Positions 25,558-38,192 of a stretch of DNA of 64,000 nt are shown piece after piece. This DNA is from Cheilinus undulatus. Taxonomy: Eukaryota > Chordata > Actinopteri > Labriformes > Labridae. The first letter of the stretch is position 1. The number at the start of each line of letters is the position of its first letter. The stretch is from contig NW_024571694.1 of NCBI RefSeq assembly GCF_018320785.1, positions 62,001 to 126,000 on the forward strand, written 5' to 3'. The notes beneath the pieces were generated by a model. That model was given only the letters and a program-made list of their open reading frames with translations. It did no database searches and was not told the DNA's origin. Position numbers and translations under genes: made by a program.

Positions 25558-26937
25558 AACCACAGTTCTTGGAAAAGTGAGTTCAGTTTCACTGGCCACA
25601 CTCAGGCCTGATTACCGCCAGATTTGTTGAATCAAGATATCACTAAAGTAGAGGCTGTCAGACAAAGTGAAGTAAGCTACAAGATCTCAGAAAGAAACGC
25701 ATCATGCCATGATCCAAAGAAATTCAAGAACAAATGAGAAACAAAGTGACTGAAATCCATCAGTCTGAAAAAGGTTACAGACATTTCCAAGGCTTTGGGA
25801 CTCCAGCGAACCACAGTCAGAGCCATTATCCACAAATGGAGAAAACTGTGAACAGTGGTGAGCCTTCCCAGGAGTGGTCGGCCAACCAAAATGACTCCAA
25901 GAGTGCAACGACGACTCATCCAGGAGGTCACAAAAGAACCCAGAACCACATCCAAAGACCTGCAGGCCTCACTGGCCTCAGTTAAGGTCAGAGTTCATGA
26001 CTCAGCCATAAGAAAGACACTGGGCAAAAATGGCATCATGGGAGAGTTCCAAGGCCAAACCACTGCTGACAAAAAAAGAACACAAAGGCCCGTCTCATAT
26101 TTGCCAACAAACATCGTGATGATCCCCAAGACTTTTATAGAAATATTCTGTGGACTGATGAGACAAAAGTTGAACTTTCTGGAAGGTGTACGGCCCGTTA
26201 CATCTGGAGTAAAAATAACACAGCTAAAGAACATCATGCCAACAGTCAGACATGGTGGTGGCAGTGTGATGGGCTGGGGCTACTTTGCTGATTCAGGACC
26301 TGGACCACTTGCTGTGATTGATGGAGCCATAAATTCTGTTCTCTACCATAAAATCCCGAATGCCAACATCTGGCCATCAGTTCATGACCTCAAGTTCAAG
26401 AGTTCTTGGGTTATGTAGCAGGACAACAACCTGCAACATACCAGCAAGTCCACCTCTGAATGGCTAAAAAAAAATAATAATAATAAGCTTTTGGAGTGGC
26501 CAAGTCAAAGTCCAGACTTAAATCCAATTGAGATCCTGTGGTGTGACCTTAAACAGGCAGTTCATGTTGGAAAACCCTCCAATATGGCCGAGTTAAAACA
26601 ATTCTGCATCAAGAAGAGTGGGCCAAAATTCCTCCACAGGGATGAGAAAGACTCATCACCACTTAAATTCAATTATTGCTGCCAAGGGTGGAACAACCAG
26701 TTATTAGATGCAGGGGGCAATTACTTTCTCACATAGGGCCTGATAGGTTTGGAATTTCCCCCTTAATAAATAAATCCATTATGTAGAAACTGCATTTTGT
26801 ATTTACTGGGGTTGTCTCTGTGAGATATTAAAATTGGTTTGATGATCTAAACATTTAAGTGTGATAAATATGCAAAAATAAAAAACAAAAAACAGAAATC
26901 AGAAAGGGGGAAAATACTTTTTCATGGCACTGTAAAT
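25558..26937 (+). mobile_element. Tc1-like transposon relic
   Basis: It starts directly after the Rex3 tail, which has probably removed its left end. The right end is catggcactgta, preceded by aaaatactttttcatgg. The internal sequence is a transposase pseudogene. Same family as the minus-strand relic at 21735-22690. Confidence 0.85.
25705..26735 (+). pseudogene. Tc1-like transposase, broken
   Basis: The frame starts at about 25705 with an immediate stop. The HTH region (PRVQRRLIQEVTKEPRTTSK) is open from 25855. The first DDE block (ctgtggactgatgagacaaaag) lies in another frame. MPTVRHGGGSVMGWGYF and then the C-terminal [17 protein letters not shown] block follow at about 26500. Multiple frameshifts and a stop inside the QQDN block make it non-functional. 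Confidence 0.88.
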
Positions 26938-26939
26938 AT

Positions 26940-28045
26940 TTTGTAGATGCCTTGCATTCCTTGGGGTGGTTTTACATAATCTTCTTTGTAAAAAGTAATC
27001 AATGCTAACCTAAAGTTTTTCCAGTTTTGCAAATAGATTTTCGATTCTGCTTACCATGGTCAAAACAACAGCATTTAAAACATCCATTTTAGTTCAAAGT
27101 ACTTCTACTTCTACTTAGTTGAAAGTTCATCTTTTATTCACATGTATGAATATATTTGGCAACTTGCTGTATGCTAAAAACAAATATAAAGTATTGAGCC
27201 TGATCTCTATAAGGCCTTCACTTCCAAGGTGTAGAACTGTAAGGCAAATAAAACATTAACTAAACTGATATCAGATCTGATCAGTCATAACAGACATGAT
27301 TGGCCCTCCTCACTCTGATGACAGGACATGTTTTCCAGGTGAGCTTGTTCTTTCTGATATGTGGCTGGTATCAAAGACAATGTCTTTAGGTAAGTACACA
27401 CAACCAAAATTTTACCAAAACATCAATCTGCATTGTTGTTGGAAAAGCTCTGTCTTTGCTTAAATGTTAAATATAATATTTTTATTTTCTATAGGAAAGT
27501 GCTGATTAATCAGGAATACTTATTAGCTGGACCAGAACAACATGTTTTGTTTTAATCACACTAAATTCTCAAAAAGTGGTTAATACATTTTAGAGATCCA
27601 TGATGTGAGACCAGCAACCAAGAGATCAACAACACCTACCTTAGGTAAGTAATGAGATCAATTACTTTGTCAATCTACTTGAAATTGATTAATATAAAAT
27701 TAATCAAGGTGCTAGAAATTATAAATTGTACATTCAATATTTTAACAAAAAAAGAACTCTAGATATATTTTTGTCTATTAAAACAAAGTTAGGCCCTTAA
27801 GTTTTTACTGCCACATTCCAAAGTTCAGAGTAGGGTCATATAGTAGGGTCATATGTTACTGATTAATTCCATCACAACTACTGCATTAAAGGGAAAATAT
27901 GGTTGGGAAACAATGGTCTAGATAGACTGAAAAAATATTATTTGACCTCATTGTACTGAAATAAGAACGGACTCTGAGCTGACCGGCACTTACCTGCCTC
28001 TATTTTCTATTCTCTCTCCATATAATTTCTGTGATCAGAGTACGA
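26940..28045. other. Intergenic, no recognised feature
   Basis: AT-rich sequence between two Tc1 relics. I find no open frame of interest, tail or terminal repeat. Confidence 0.5.
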
Positions 28046-28049
28046 TATA

Positions 28050-29684
<1,635 letters not shown>

Positions 29685-29747
29685 TTAGAATAATTATCCA
29701 AATAACCTTGAATATTTTTTGTCTTATTTTATAACAATAAAAGCTAT

Positions 29748-31243
29748 TACAGTTTTTCTCAGTTGCTTTGGTACATTTCTCGGATCAGAATTGAAATTCT
29801 CAAAACTACTTGTTCAATTTTCACATCATTGTGTCACTTGTGTACATCAAAAAAGCAGTTTCTCATTTCTTTCAACAAGTTGCAAATGCTTTGATACATC
29901 CATGCAAATGATTATGTACAATTCTCTGCTGTTTCCTACATTATCAGTTACTTATGTCATGTTGATCAAAATGCATTATCATGGGTCTCTGCTGAATAGT
30001 CTCACCCCTCACAACATTTAGGCATTAGTTCATCGCATAAGTCTTCACATGCAAAATGGTTGAACATGTTGTCGTAATAGCTATGTCAAGCATTAGACTT
30101 TTTTTCTCTAAATCTGTCCTGAATTGGTAAATTGCTCCCAGGCGAATCTTGACTTTCTCTAATGAAGGGAAATGTGTGAAGCATTAGATCAACCAATGAT
30201 CAAGGAATTTGATTGAGGAGAATTGGATGATTGAGGAATTTTGTCAGCATGGAGATGGAAAGTACACATGCATAGATGACCCTTCTGGCTGCTATGGATG
30301 CAGCATGTGATGCCATCACAGCAGATACCTGCAGAGGCTGGATAAGACACTCTAAAAGATTCTTTCCATGCTGCGTCACAAGAGAAGAAATTCTTTGTGA
30401 TGTGGATGAGAATTTGTGGCCCAACATACAGAAACGTCAGGAGGTGTAGGAAGACTGCCCTGTAATTCCTACAGCACTGCATGTACAGTTTTCCCTAAGA
30501 AGATTGTCCTGTGTTCACATTTCTACTTTGGTTTTTTCTTTTTTTTTTTTCTTTGTGATATGCAGTGCTGTCTTTTTCTTTCTGTGTTGCAATGACATGG
30601 TCTCTCAACAAATTACAGTACAAACAGTAAAATCATAGATGTGAATCTTGTCCAGTCTCTTGCAATCTCTCACATACACTAAGGTGTAACTTACAATTTA
30701 GGCAAGGCAAGGCAAGTTTATTTGTATAGCTCATTTCAGCAACAAGTCAATTCAAAGTGCTTCACACAGGTCATTAAAATACATTGACAAAGGGAAAAAG
30801 TTACACAATGAAAACATTTTAAACAAAGCATGTACACATAAAAAGTTTTGTAAAACAGCAAGAAAAAAAAAGCTACAGTGCAGAGTTGGAGCCAAAATAT
30901 ACAAAAATTTACAATAATTGTCATCAAAACTTTAGCCATAGTTTACATCAGAACATCCCTCCAGAGTACACTGTTATATTGACAACATGACTAAGCCATT
31001 TGACTGTCTTATTCGTAAACAATGACACGAGGACTTGTCATTCTGATGGCACTGACATGTTCATTGACACAGATATTTACTTTTGAGAGATGAACTAAGG
31101 ATTTTGAGCAGGAGACTGGCATTTGCAGGCAATCCATGGTGTTTTGCTATTTGTACGAATTGTTTGAGAAATGCACTTACTGTTTTGCAAATGTCGAGGA
31201 TGATTCGAGAAATGTACCAAAGCGACTGAGAAAAACTGTAACA
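29748..31243 (+). mobile_element. DNA transposon with about 40-bp inverted ends and transposase relic
   Basis: The left end, cagtttttctcagttgcttt-ggtacatttctcg, is matched inverted by cgagaaatgtaccaaagcga-ctgagaaaaactg at the right. At about 30230-30450 the plus strand keeps a transposase C-terminal block (CRGWIRHSKRFFPCC, then CDVDENLWPN) that I associate with IS630/Tc1-type transposases of fish. A Rex1 3' end is inserted at 30705-30960. The exact superfamily is uncertain. Confidence 0.7.
30705..30960 (-). mobile_element. Rex1-like LINE 3' UTR fragment
   Basis: It begins with (ggcaa)n, then gtttatttgtatagctcatt and caattcaaagtgcttcacac, and continues for about 250 bases with near-identity to 35220-35560. 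It has no RT, so it is strongly 5'-truncated. Confidence 0.8.
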
Positions 31244-31559
31244 AATTACAGTACAAACAGTAAAAGCCTAAAAGTGAATCTTGTCCAGTCTCTTACAATA
31301 AATCTCTCACATACACACACAGACCCACATGTGGCAGCATGCCCTGTGGTAATAATCAAATGTTAATAGATTGAAAGTAAGTCTGCAAGTTGTTATGGAG
31401 AGAAAAATTGTGAGGGACCAGGAGACATTGCTGTATGTATCTCTCCTCTACTCTCTGTAACAGACGCTAATGTTTATGTACATTTTAATAAGATGATAAA
31501 GGGACCTTTTGAAACGTTTTTTCTGATCTGTGAATTAAACAGGCAGTAGGGGTAGACTC

Positions 31560-32300
31560 CGTAGAAGGTGGCTTAGGGCAGTGTCTATATAGTGTTGCAA
31601 AACCAGTGGATTGGCCAGATTTTATGTCAGTCATCAGGGAGGTCCATCTTGCAAAGCTCCAGTCTGAAATGATTGATTCTGGGAATTGGCCTGACCAATC
31701 AGTCGGCAATTTGGGAAAAATGAGGTAGCAGCTACAGGTGGGATCTAGTTGCATTGGACGCAGTAGCAATGGCTGTTGCTGTAGCATAGTAGCTATAGTA
31801 AAGTTTTATTAGAACTGGAAAACAATTCTTATTAAATAATGACCAAAGAACAGCATTGAAAGCTTTTCATGACAGAAAAGATGTTTTTGCTCTTCTCCTG
31901 ACCTGCTTTAGCATGAGTTTGCAAGAGTTACAGGTAGGGTTGTACATTGAAATGGCCTACACAATGGCTGTTTCCAGTGTAGCAATAAGCTCAGATGTAG
32001 CTGTAGTATAATGGCAGTTTTATCAGATCTGGACTGCATGTTTTTATTTGAACAAGAGGAAAGAACCACAGCGAAAGCTTCTTTTGGCAGAGAAAATGTT
32101 TTTGCAATTCTCCCAGCCCACCTCAGCATGAGCTATATACACAAACAAGATGAACCATTCATATCCCACAGCAGCACCTGTTTGTTGAGCTCAGGTTACT
32201 ACCTGCATATGCCATCTACCCCATTATAAGCATACTATCTTGTCACTTTGATTGGGGCATAATGAATGTGACAGATCGTTTGTCCTGCCCTTCCCTAATG
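31560..32300. repeat. Unnamed interspersed repeat with internal tandem halves (copy 1)
   Basis: It contains two diverged units, each with an agttttatt/cagttttatcag start, an aaagaacagcattgaaagc-type middle and a (g/c)agaaaa-gatgtttttgc end. A segment with gattggggcataatgaatgtgacag follows. The same order of words recurs at about 45670-46330 and 49240-49570. Some internal frames are open, but I know no matching protein. Confidence 0.6.
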
Positions 32301-32394
32301 CTTTGTATGGGACCCTTACCAAGATAAATGTGAAATATATACCATGCCTTTAAGATATAAAACAGTCTACCTGATGTGTCAGGTTAGTGCCAGT

Positions 32395-32530
32395 ACCAGG
32401 GGTCTACAGATAATTGGTTGGGCTGATTATTGGTGTCGATATTTGGCATTTTGCCAATAATCAGTATTGACATTTTATTTCTATCGATCACAGATAAAAT
32501 TAATAAATTAATTAAAAAGTCTGCTACTTT
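32395..32530. mobile_element. hAT-like MITE fragment
   Basis: The words ggtctacagataattggttgg and ccaataatcagtattgaca resemble the relic at 15965-16345. There is no coding sequence. Confidence 0.35.
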
Positions 32531-32699
32531 GGCATTACTGCATGTGTTTCTTTCCCTCTGCAGCCCAAGGTGTAATAGAGAAGGCTGGAAAGCTGAGCAG
32601 TCACTGACCAATCACTCTGACAAGAAAATACAGCAGTTATTTAAAGTTAAGCACATTATGATCCTCCACACTGAAGTCTAAAAAAACACTGCGGTCCTG

Positions 32700-33590
32700 C
32701 ATGCAGATTCTAAGGTGACAAGTCTGTCTAGTCTCAGTCATACCACAGAAAATGTCAGAATAGTGAACTTTGTCTCACTGCTAACGTGACTGTGCTAATG
32801 TCAGCCTCCAGTATAAATCAATCAAATTATGTATTGAGCCACAGCTGATGCTTTTTTAAATTACAGTAGTGCCAATGCAGCAGGGACTTAAAAATAGCTT
32901 CCCAACTGTAACTCATCTTTTTGAGATCAGGTTTTCTTTCATGTTATTTAACGTCACATTAGCTGTTAGTGTTTAATGTCAAGTCCCTTATACGAAGTTA
33001 AATGTGTTTGAAAACCTCTTTTGCTGGTTCATTCAAGCAGATGACTAAAGAATGATAGACTGGCATTTTTTCCTTTCACTTAACATATTAGAGTTCCCAG
33101 TAACATGGCTTAAATATCCTGAAGCCATTTATGGTAATGTCATAGAGATGAGCAAAATAGCTGCTAAGTTGCTTAAATTTTAGGTACTTGACAGGTACTT
33201 CATGCAGACATTCATATCACTTTACTCCACTAGATTTAAGAGGTTAAGTACTGCTTTGTATAAAAGATATCTATTTAGATAAAATAGTCAATAGTTACTC
33301 CCTGATTCAGATTATTAATATGAAAGTCTATTTAAACATTCCTGCTGTATTATAATTAAGGTATCCCTCTTAAAAAGCTATATCTTAACAATCAGAAACA
33401 TTCAAACAATGAAAACATTAATGCATCATGAGTAGCATCCCGGTTTATCAATATATTAATATGAAATCCTGTTTTGTTTTTATCACATTGAGTATATTTT
33501 GCTTGACATAAATAGTCCTCTTAGGGTCTGATGGATGCACCCGTTTGATATGAAACTTATCAAAAGTGATGATCTTTTACACATTTCCCC
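32700..33590. other. Intergenic, no recognised feature
   Basis: AT-rich sequence with no open frame, tail or inverted end that I can support. Confidence 0.45.
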
Positions 33591-33591
33591 T

Positions 33592-33716
33592 AGGGGTGTA
33601 ATGCTATGGAAAAATTTTGGTTCGGTACGTACCTTGGTTTTGAAGTCACGGTTCGGTACGTTTTTGGTGTGGTAAAGCAAGCAAATAACAGACTTTATTA
33701 TTATTTTCAAATTGTA
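33592..33716. mobile_element. hAT-like terminal fragment
   Basis: aggggtgtaatgctatggaa followed by two ggttcggtacg words is the style of fish hAT ends. It lies directly left of the piggyBac-like block. Confidence 0.4.
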
Positions 33717-34389
33717 TTAACCCTCTGGGACAGCTCAAATATTTGTTACACTTTGGACCTTTAGCACATAATATGCACTCATCATACTGTCGCTGTAAAA
33801 AATATTACACATTTATATTTTCTTCTACTTTCATGGAGCTCATTTTTTTCAGCTACATCTAACTTAAATATTTATATCAAAGATTCTTGAATCTTTAAAG
33901 ATTTTAACCCTTTAAGTGCCAGGTTTTTGTCATGATGGCACCATGTTTTCATGTTGAAAAAACAGAAAATATTAATTATTTTCAATATACTACACATGCA
34001 AAGTACATTTTTCTTCGTTCTGGATTATTACAGCCTGGGATATGTCCATGACTAGCAGCAACGTTGATTTTCATGCATCATGATTTTTTGTGCAGTGACA
34101 AATACTCACACTTGGCACCTTTAGCACATAAAATGCACCATTGAATCCCATTCTAACTGTAATCTCCCTGCCATGAAAGCATAATAAATACATTTTATTA
34201 TATCTGGGTGTCAGCCTGGCCTTTGACCTTGAACATCATTTTTTAGTACTCTCCTCCCACTGGCATCATTTTGACCATATTTGGCATATGGAGAAAAAAC
34301 ATGCTATTTCTACTAGAACTGTCCCATTTGACCCCCTCTCTCACCCCTGGGGTGTGTATGTGTGTGGGGGGGGTGAGTGGGTGTGGTAA

Positions 34390-34612
34390 CTGTAAGCATG
34401 CACTGATCATTTCAGGGGTGAAAAAGGGGCATCTTCTAAAGGATGTGTTTCACGTGTCATTGAAGAGGTGAGTGAGTAAAAACATGGCCTCCTGCCTTTT
34501 CTGGACTCAAAACAAAAACAGTTGTTGGTGAGTATATGCACCTTGCTGCTTTCCTAACAGTGAGTGGAGATGAGACATACCACTTGCTAAAACTTGCTTG
34601 TTCTAAGCTGTC
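34390..34612 (+). repeat. Long inverted repeat, left arm
   Basis: It is the reverse complement of 37245-37465, with blocks such as aaacatggcctcctgcc, agttgttggtgagtatatgc and ttcaggggtgaaaaaggggc on both arms. The arms enclose the piggyBac-type ORF, a MITE and a Rex1 insertion. Confidence 0.85.
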
Positions 34613-34673
34613 CACCAGGCTGTTTTCACAGCCAAAGATAAACATGCGGCTTGGCTGAGGAGTCATTTCATTA

Positions 34674-34958
34674 ATGAGCAAAAAAGAAGAAAGACCAAAA
34701 ATAAAGAGGCATTTCAGTGCAGAAGAGGCTTTATTGATGATCATGCAGCCTACATTTGACCATGAGATGCAGGACTCATCTGAAGAAGCCACAAGCTTTG
34801 AGGGGGAGTCAGACACGGATGCTCACCGGAGTCCTCTTGTGTTTGTGCCTCTGACTCTTTCTCTGACGGTGGAGCAGACACTGAGGCCCCGCCCACACAG
34901 AGACAAATTCAAGGGTAGACGTATTAGCCTTTACATCCACACAAAAATAGCATTTTAG
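34674..34958 (+). pseudogene. piggyBac-transposase-like N-terminal fragment
   Basis: The start MSKKEERPKIKRHFSAEEAL is followed by an acidic, Ser/Glu-rich stretch (DSSEEATSFEGESDTDAH). This composition is typical of the N-terminus of fish piggyBac transposases. The frame runs into the nested DNA element after about residue 65. The DDD catalytic core is absent, so the assignment rests on context and composition. Confidence 0.45.
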
Positions 34959-35488
34959 GATGCCATAAACACTACTTTTGGAAACCGGGTCCCAGTGTGA
35001 AGAAATCTGTAAACACTTACCGATCTTTCTTGAAACAATTACATCATACAAAGCATAGCCAGCTAAGGACATGCGTGGGTCAAACCAAAACAACTATGGC
35101 AGGTCACAGGGTTGTGTTCATGCTCCCGAAGCTACTGAGTTTATTATGGCTTTCACAGCAAAATCTGGTGCTCCTTTACCACCACCAAGAACAGCATGCA
35201 CCAGATGTTCTAAGGCAAGGGCAAGGCAAGGCAAGTTTATTTGTATAGCACATTTCACCAACAAGGCAATTCAAAGTGCTTCACACAGTTCATTAAAATA
35301 CATTGACAAAGGGAAAAAGAAACACAGTGAAAACATTTTAAACGAAGCATGTAAAAGGTGATTAAAAACAAATAAGACCCACACAAGATAGACACATCCC
35401 TAGTGCCATTTGTCTGAACTTTATTTGTAAAACAGCAGATAAAATCCAAAAAAGATAAAACACACATAAAAAGTTAAAAAAAAAAAAA

Positions 35489-35509
35489 TATATATATATA
35501 TATATATAA
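35489..35509. repeat. (AT)n microsatellite in the Rex1 3' UTR
   Basis: A run of alternating ta bases about 20 long follows a poly-A stretch; it is absent from the relative at 30705-30960. Confidence 0.8.
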
Positions 35510-35636
35510 ACAGATTTTAAAGTAAAAGCTACAGTGCAGAGTTCGAGCAAAAATGGAAAATTTGAAAAGTAAAACTTTTTTTTTTTGTCAAAGGCAGCAG
35601 TGAACAGGTGAGTCTTCAACCTTGATTTAAAAGAAT

Positions 35637-36715
35637 TCAAACTCTCAGCAGACCTGATGTTTTCTGGAGTTTGTTCCAGATATAAGGAGCATAGTAACTG
35701 AACGCTGATTCTCCATGTTTGGTTCTGACTTTAGGGACACAGAGCAGACCTGCACCAGACGACCTGAGCAGTCTGGATGGTTCACACTGGACTAGAAGGT
35801 CTCTGATGTATTTTGGGCCTAAGCCATTCAGTGCTTTATAAGCTAACAGGAGGATCTTAAAGTCTATTCTCTGAGAGACAGGGAGCCAGTGAAGAGACAT
35901 CAGAACAGGAGTGATATGGTCCACCGTCTTGGTCTTAGTGAGGACTTGAGCAGCAGCGTTCTGGATCAGCTGCAGCTGTCTGATGGACTTTTTAGGCAGA
36001 CCAGTAAAGACACTGTTACAGTGGTCAACTCGACTGAAGATAAATGCATGGACCAGTTTTTCAAGGTCCTGCTGTGACATTAGTCCTTTAATCCTAGAAA
36101 TATTCTTGAGGTGATAATAAGCTGACTTTGTAATTGTTTTTATGTGGTTTTTGAAATTTAGGTCTGAATCCATGACAACACCCAGATTTCTGGCCTGGTC
36201 TGAGGTTTTTAACTGAAGTGACTGGAGCTGAATGCTGATTTTTAGAGATTCCTCCTTGGGTCCAAAAACCACTACCTCAGTTTTTTTTCTCTGTTTAACT
36301 GGAGAAGATTATGGCACATCCACTCAGTAATTTGTTCCATGCATTTACCCAGTGCTTGTATCGGGCCATGGTCACCTGGGGACATTGAAATGTAGAGCTG
36401 TGTGTCATCTGCATAGTTATGGTAGTTTATTTTGTTGTTTTCTATGATCTGAGCAAGTGGAAGCATGTAGATGTTAAACAGAAGAGGCCCCAGGATGGAG
36501 CCTTGAGGGACTCCGCATGTAATTTTGGTCTGCTCAGATTTAAAGTTACCTAATGACACAAAATAATCCCTGTCCTTTAAGTAGGATGCAAACCAATAAA
36601 GAACTGTGCCAGACAGTCCCACCCAATTTTCCAGTCGGTCAAGTAATATATTGTGGTCGACTGTGTCGAATGCAGCACTGAGATCCAATAACACTAAGAC
36701 TGAAGTTCTGCCATA
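35637..36715 (-). pseudogene. Rex1-like reverse transcriptase, C-terminal half
   Basis: On the minus strand: [14 protein letters not shown] (RT block A), [18 protein letters not shown], the catalytic [10 protein letters not shown] and LQLNREKK. A frameshift in a T-run near 36285 follows, then ARNLGVVMDSDL, RVDHCNSVFTGLP, IQNAAAQVL, SLHWLPVSQRIDFK and the C-terminal WNKLQ region. The catalytic YADD is intact but the frame break and missing endonuclease end its function. Confidence 0.9.
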
Positions 36716-37244
36716 AGATGTTCTTGTGTTTGTGTAGAGCGCAAAAGATTTACACGCATGAAGATTCAGAAAAGGCCACACATCTCGAGCATCAGAGCAT
36801 TTGAAGGCGTTGTGCAGAAACACATAAGTGTTTGTTTGTGATGTGAGCCAAACAAACTAGTGAAATATTATTGCTTTGTCCTCCATAACTTGGATTTTGA
36901 GATGTGTTGCCTATTTTTAAACTTTCTGAATGACTTTTGAGCTTAGGCTTGGCACTTCACTGATGGTTTACATTGATGAGAAGTGCAACTTTCCCCTCCA
37001 ACTAAGTCTTTATATGCATGCTTCATTATCTTCTTCTCTCGTTTATTGTGCATTTCTGTGGCAACATTACAGCGCAACTTACAGGCTTGGTATAAATCTT
37101 AGAGCGTTTTCAGTCGTTTTCCATGTTTCCTGGACATGTCCTGAAACAATCCTGTGTTTACGTAAAACGTTTTTAAAACAAAACTGAAATCATTTTCATC
37201 TGTCTGTGGATAAGGCCTAAGGAACCTGCTTATTCTTACAGTGA

Positions 37245-37465
37245 GTGAACCGCTTAGAACGAGCAAGTTTGGTCTCCATCCCATGTTCATCTCCACTCAC
37301 TGTTAGGAAAGCAGCCAGGTGCATATACTCACCAACAACTGTTTTTGTTTTGAGTCCAGAAAAGGCAGGAGGCCATGTTTTTACTCACTCACCTCTTCAA
37401 TGACACATGAAAAACACATCCTTTAGAAGATGCCCCTTTTTCACCCCTGAAATGATCAGTGCATG
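37245..37465 (-). repeat. Long inverted repeat, right arm
   Basis: Inverted partner of 34390-34612, diverged by scattered substitutions, so the foldback is not recent. Confidence 0.85.
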
Positions 37466-37515
37466 CTTATAAATTCACACACACACCCTCTACACACACA
37501 CATCTCAGCATGCAC

Positions 37516-37516
37516 G

Positions 37517-37556
<40 letters not shown>
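37516..37556. repeat. (AC)n microsatellite
   Basis: About 20 uninterrupted ca dinucleotides; more ca-rich sequence flanks it on both sides. Confidence 0.95.
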
Positions 37557-37559
<3 letters not shown>

Positions 37560-38192
37560 TCACACACATAAAAACTCTCCATAATATAACTGGCAAAAAT
37601 ACAAGAATGTTGTGCATGGGCCTAAAATGGGTAAATGGTTGAATCTGGTGGAATATGGTAAAAATGTACAATTTCAATAGATTTCTTCACGTTGAAATGC
37701 TGACATTATAGAATGCATGATTTTATACTGCAATGACAGTGAGATTAAAAAATGTGGTATTAATGGAAGTCAATGGGGGCATTTTTGCCTCGAAGATGTC
37801 AAGAGCGTATATCTGGCACTACATACAAAATACTAATGCGATCAAATCAAGTTTGTTGCTAATCTTTGACCCATCCAAGACTCTTATCATCCCCAAAGTT
37901 CCATCTTTCTACTTTTTATTATATGGAAAATAATTCACTTTTTTTTTTTTTTTTTTTTCAGTAAAAGATGAAACATTTCAAATAATCAAACTGGAATTAA
38001 AAGGTCTAAATTCTGAGAATTATTGAACATTTGGTAGTTTTGAGTAGTTCTGAAGCTTTTAAAGAGATTTATGAAAAAAAAGTAGAAAAAATATTGATGT
38101 ATGGTGATTTAATGGCAGTTTTTCTGTACGTGTACGTTTTTGCCTCGAAGGTGTCCAGAGGGTAGTAAATTTGAGGAAGGCACAAGGGTTAA

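Larger units (their letters stand above)
35212..36715 (-). mobile_element. Rex1-like LINE, 5'-truncated, with 9-bp target duplication
   Basis: The direct repeat agatgttct occurs at 35203-35211 and 36716-36724. The plus strand starts with the (ggcaa)n 3' tail, then the 3' UTR, then RT on the minus strand. The RT begins directly at [13 protein letters not shown], so the 5' half is missing. Confidence 0.9.
34876..37222. mobile_element. Foldback DNA element nested in the piggyBac-like block
   Basis: Inverted ends: ggccccgcccacacagagac at the left, and ggccttatccacagacagat read from the right. Without the Rex1 insertion it would be about 0.85 kb. It has no coding sequence of its own. Confidence 0.5.
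33721..38188. mobile_element. piggyBac-like composite block flanked by TTAA
   Basis: TTAA lies at 33717-33720 and 38189-38192. The termini read inward ccctctgggac and, from the right, cccttgtgcc. Sub-terminal words are duplicated on each side: ctttagcacataa..atgcac at about 33760 and 34120, and tttttgcctcgaag at about 37786 and 38133. A piggyBac-style N-terminal ORF lies inside, together with a foldback pair (34390-34612 and 37245-37465), a smaller DNA element and a Rex1 copy. No DDD transposase core remains. Confidence 0.5.

Noticed and set aside
25153..25599. 148-residue minus-strand proline-rich frame
   Set aside because: Antisense of the Rex3 3' end.
34457..34816. 119-residue minus-strand frame
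   Set aside because: It overlaps the inverted-repeat arm and the piggyBac-type N-terminus on the other strand and matches nothing I know.
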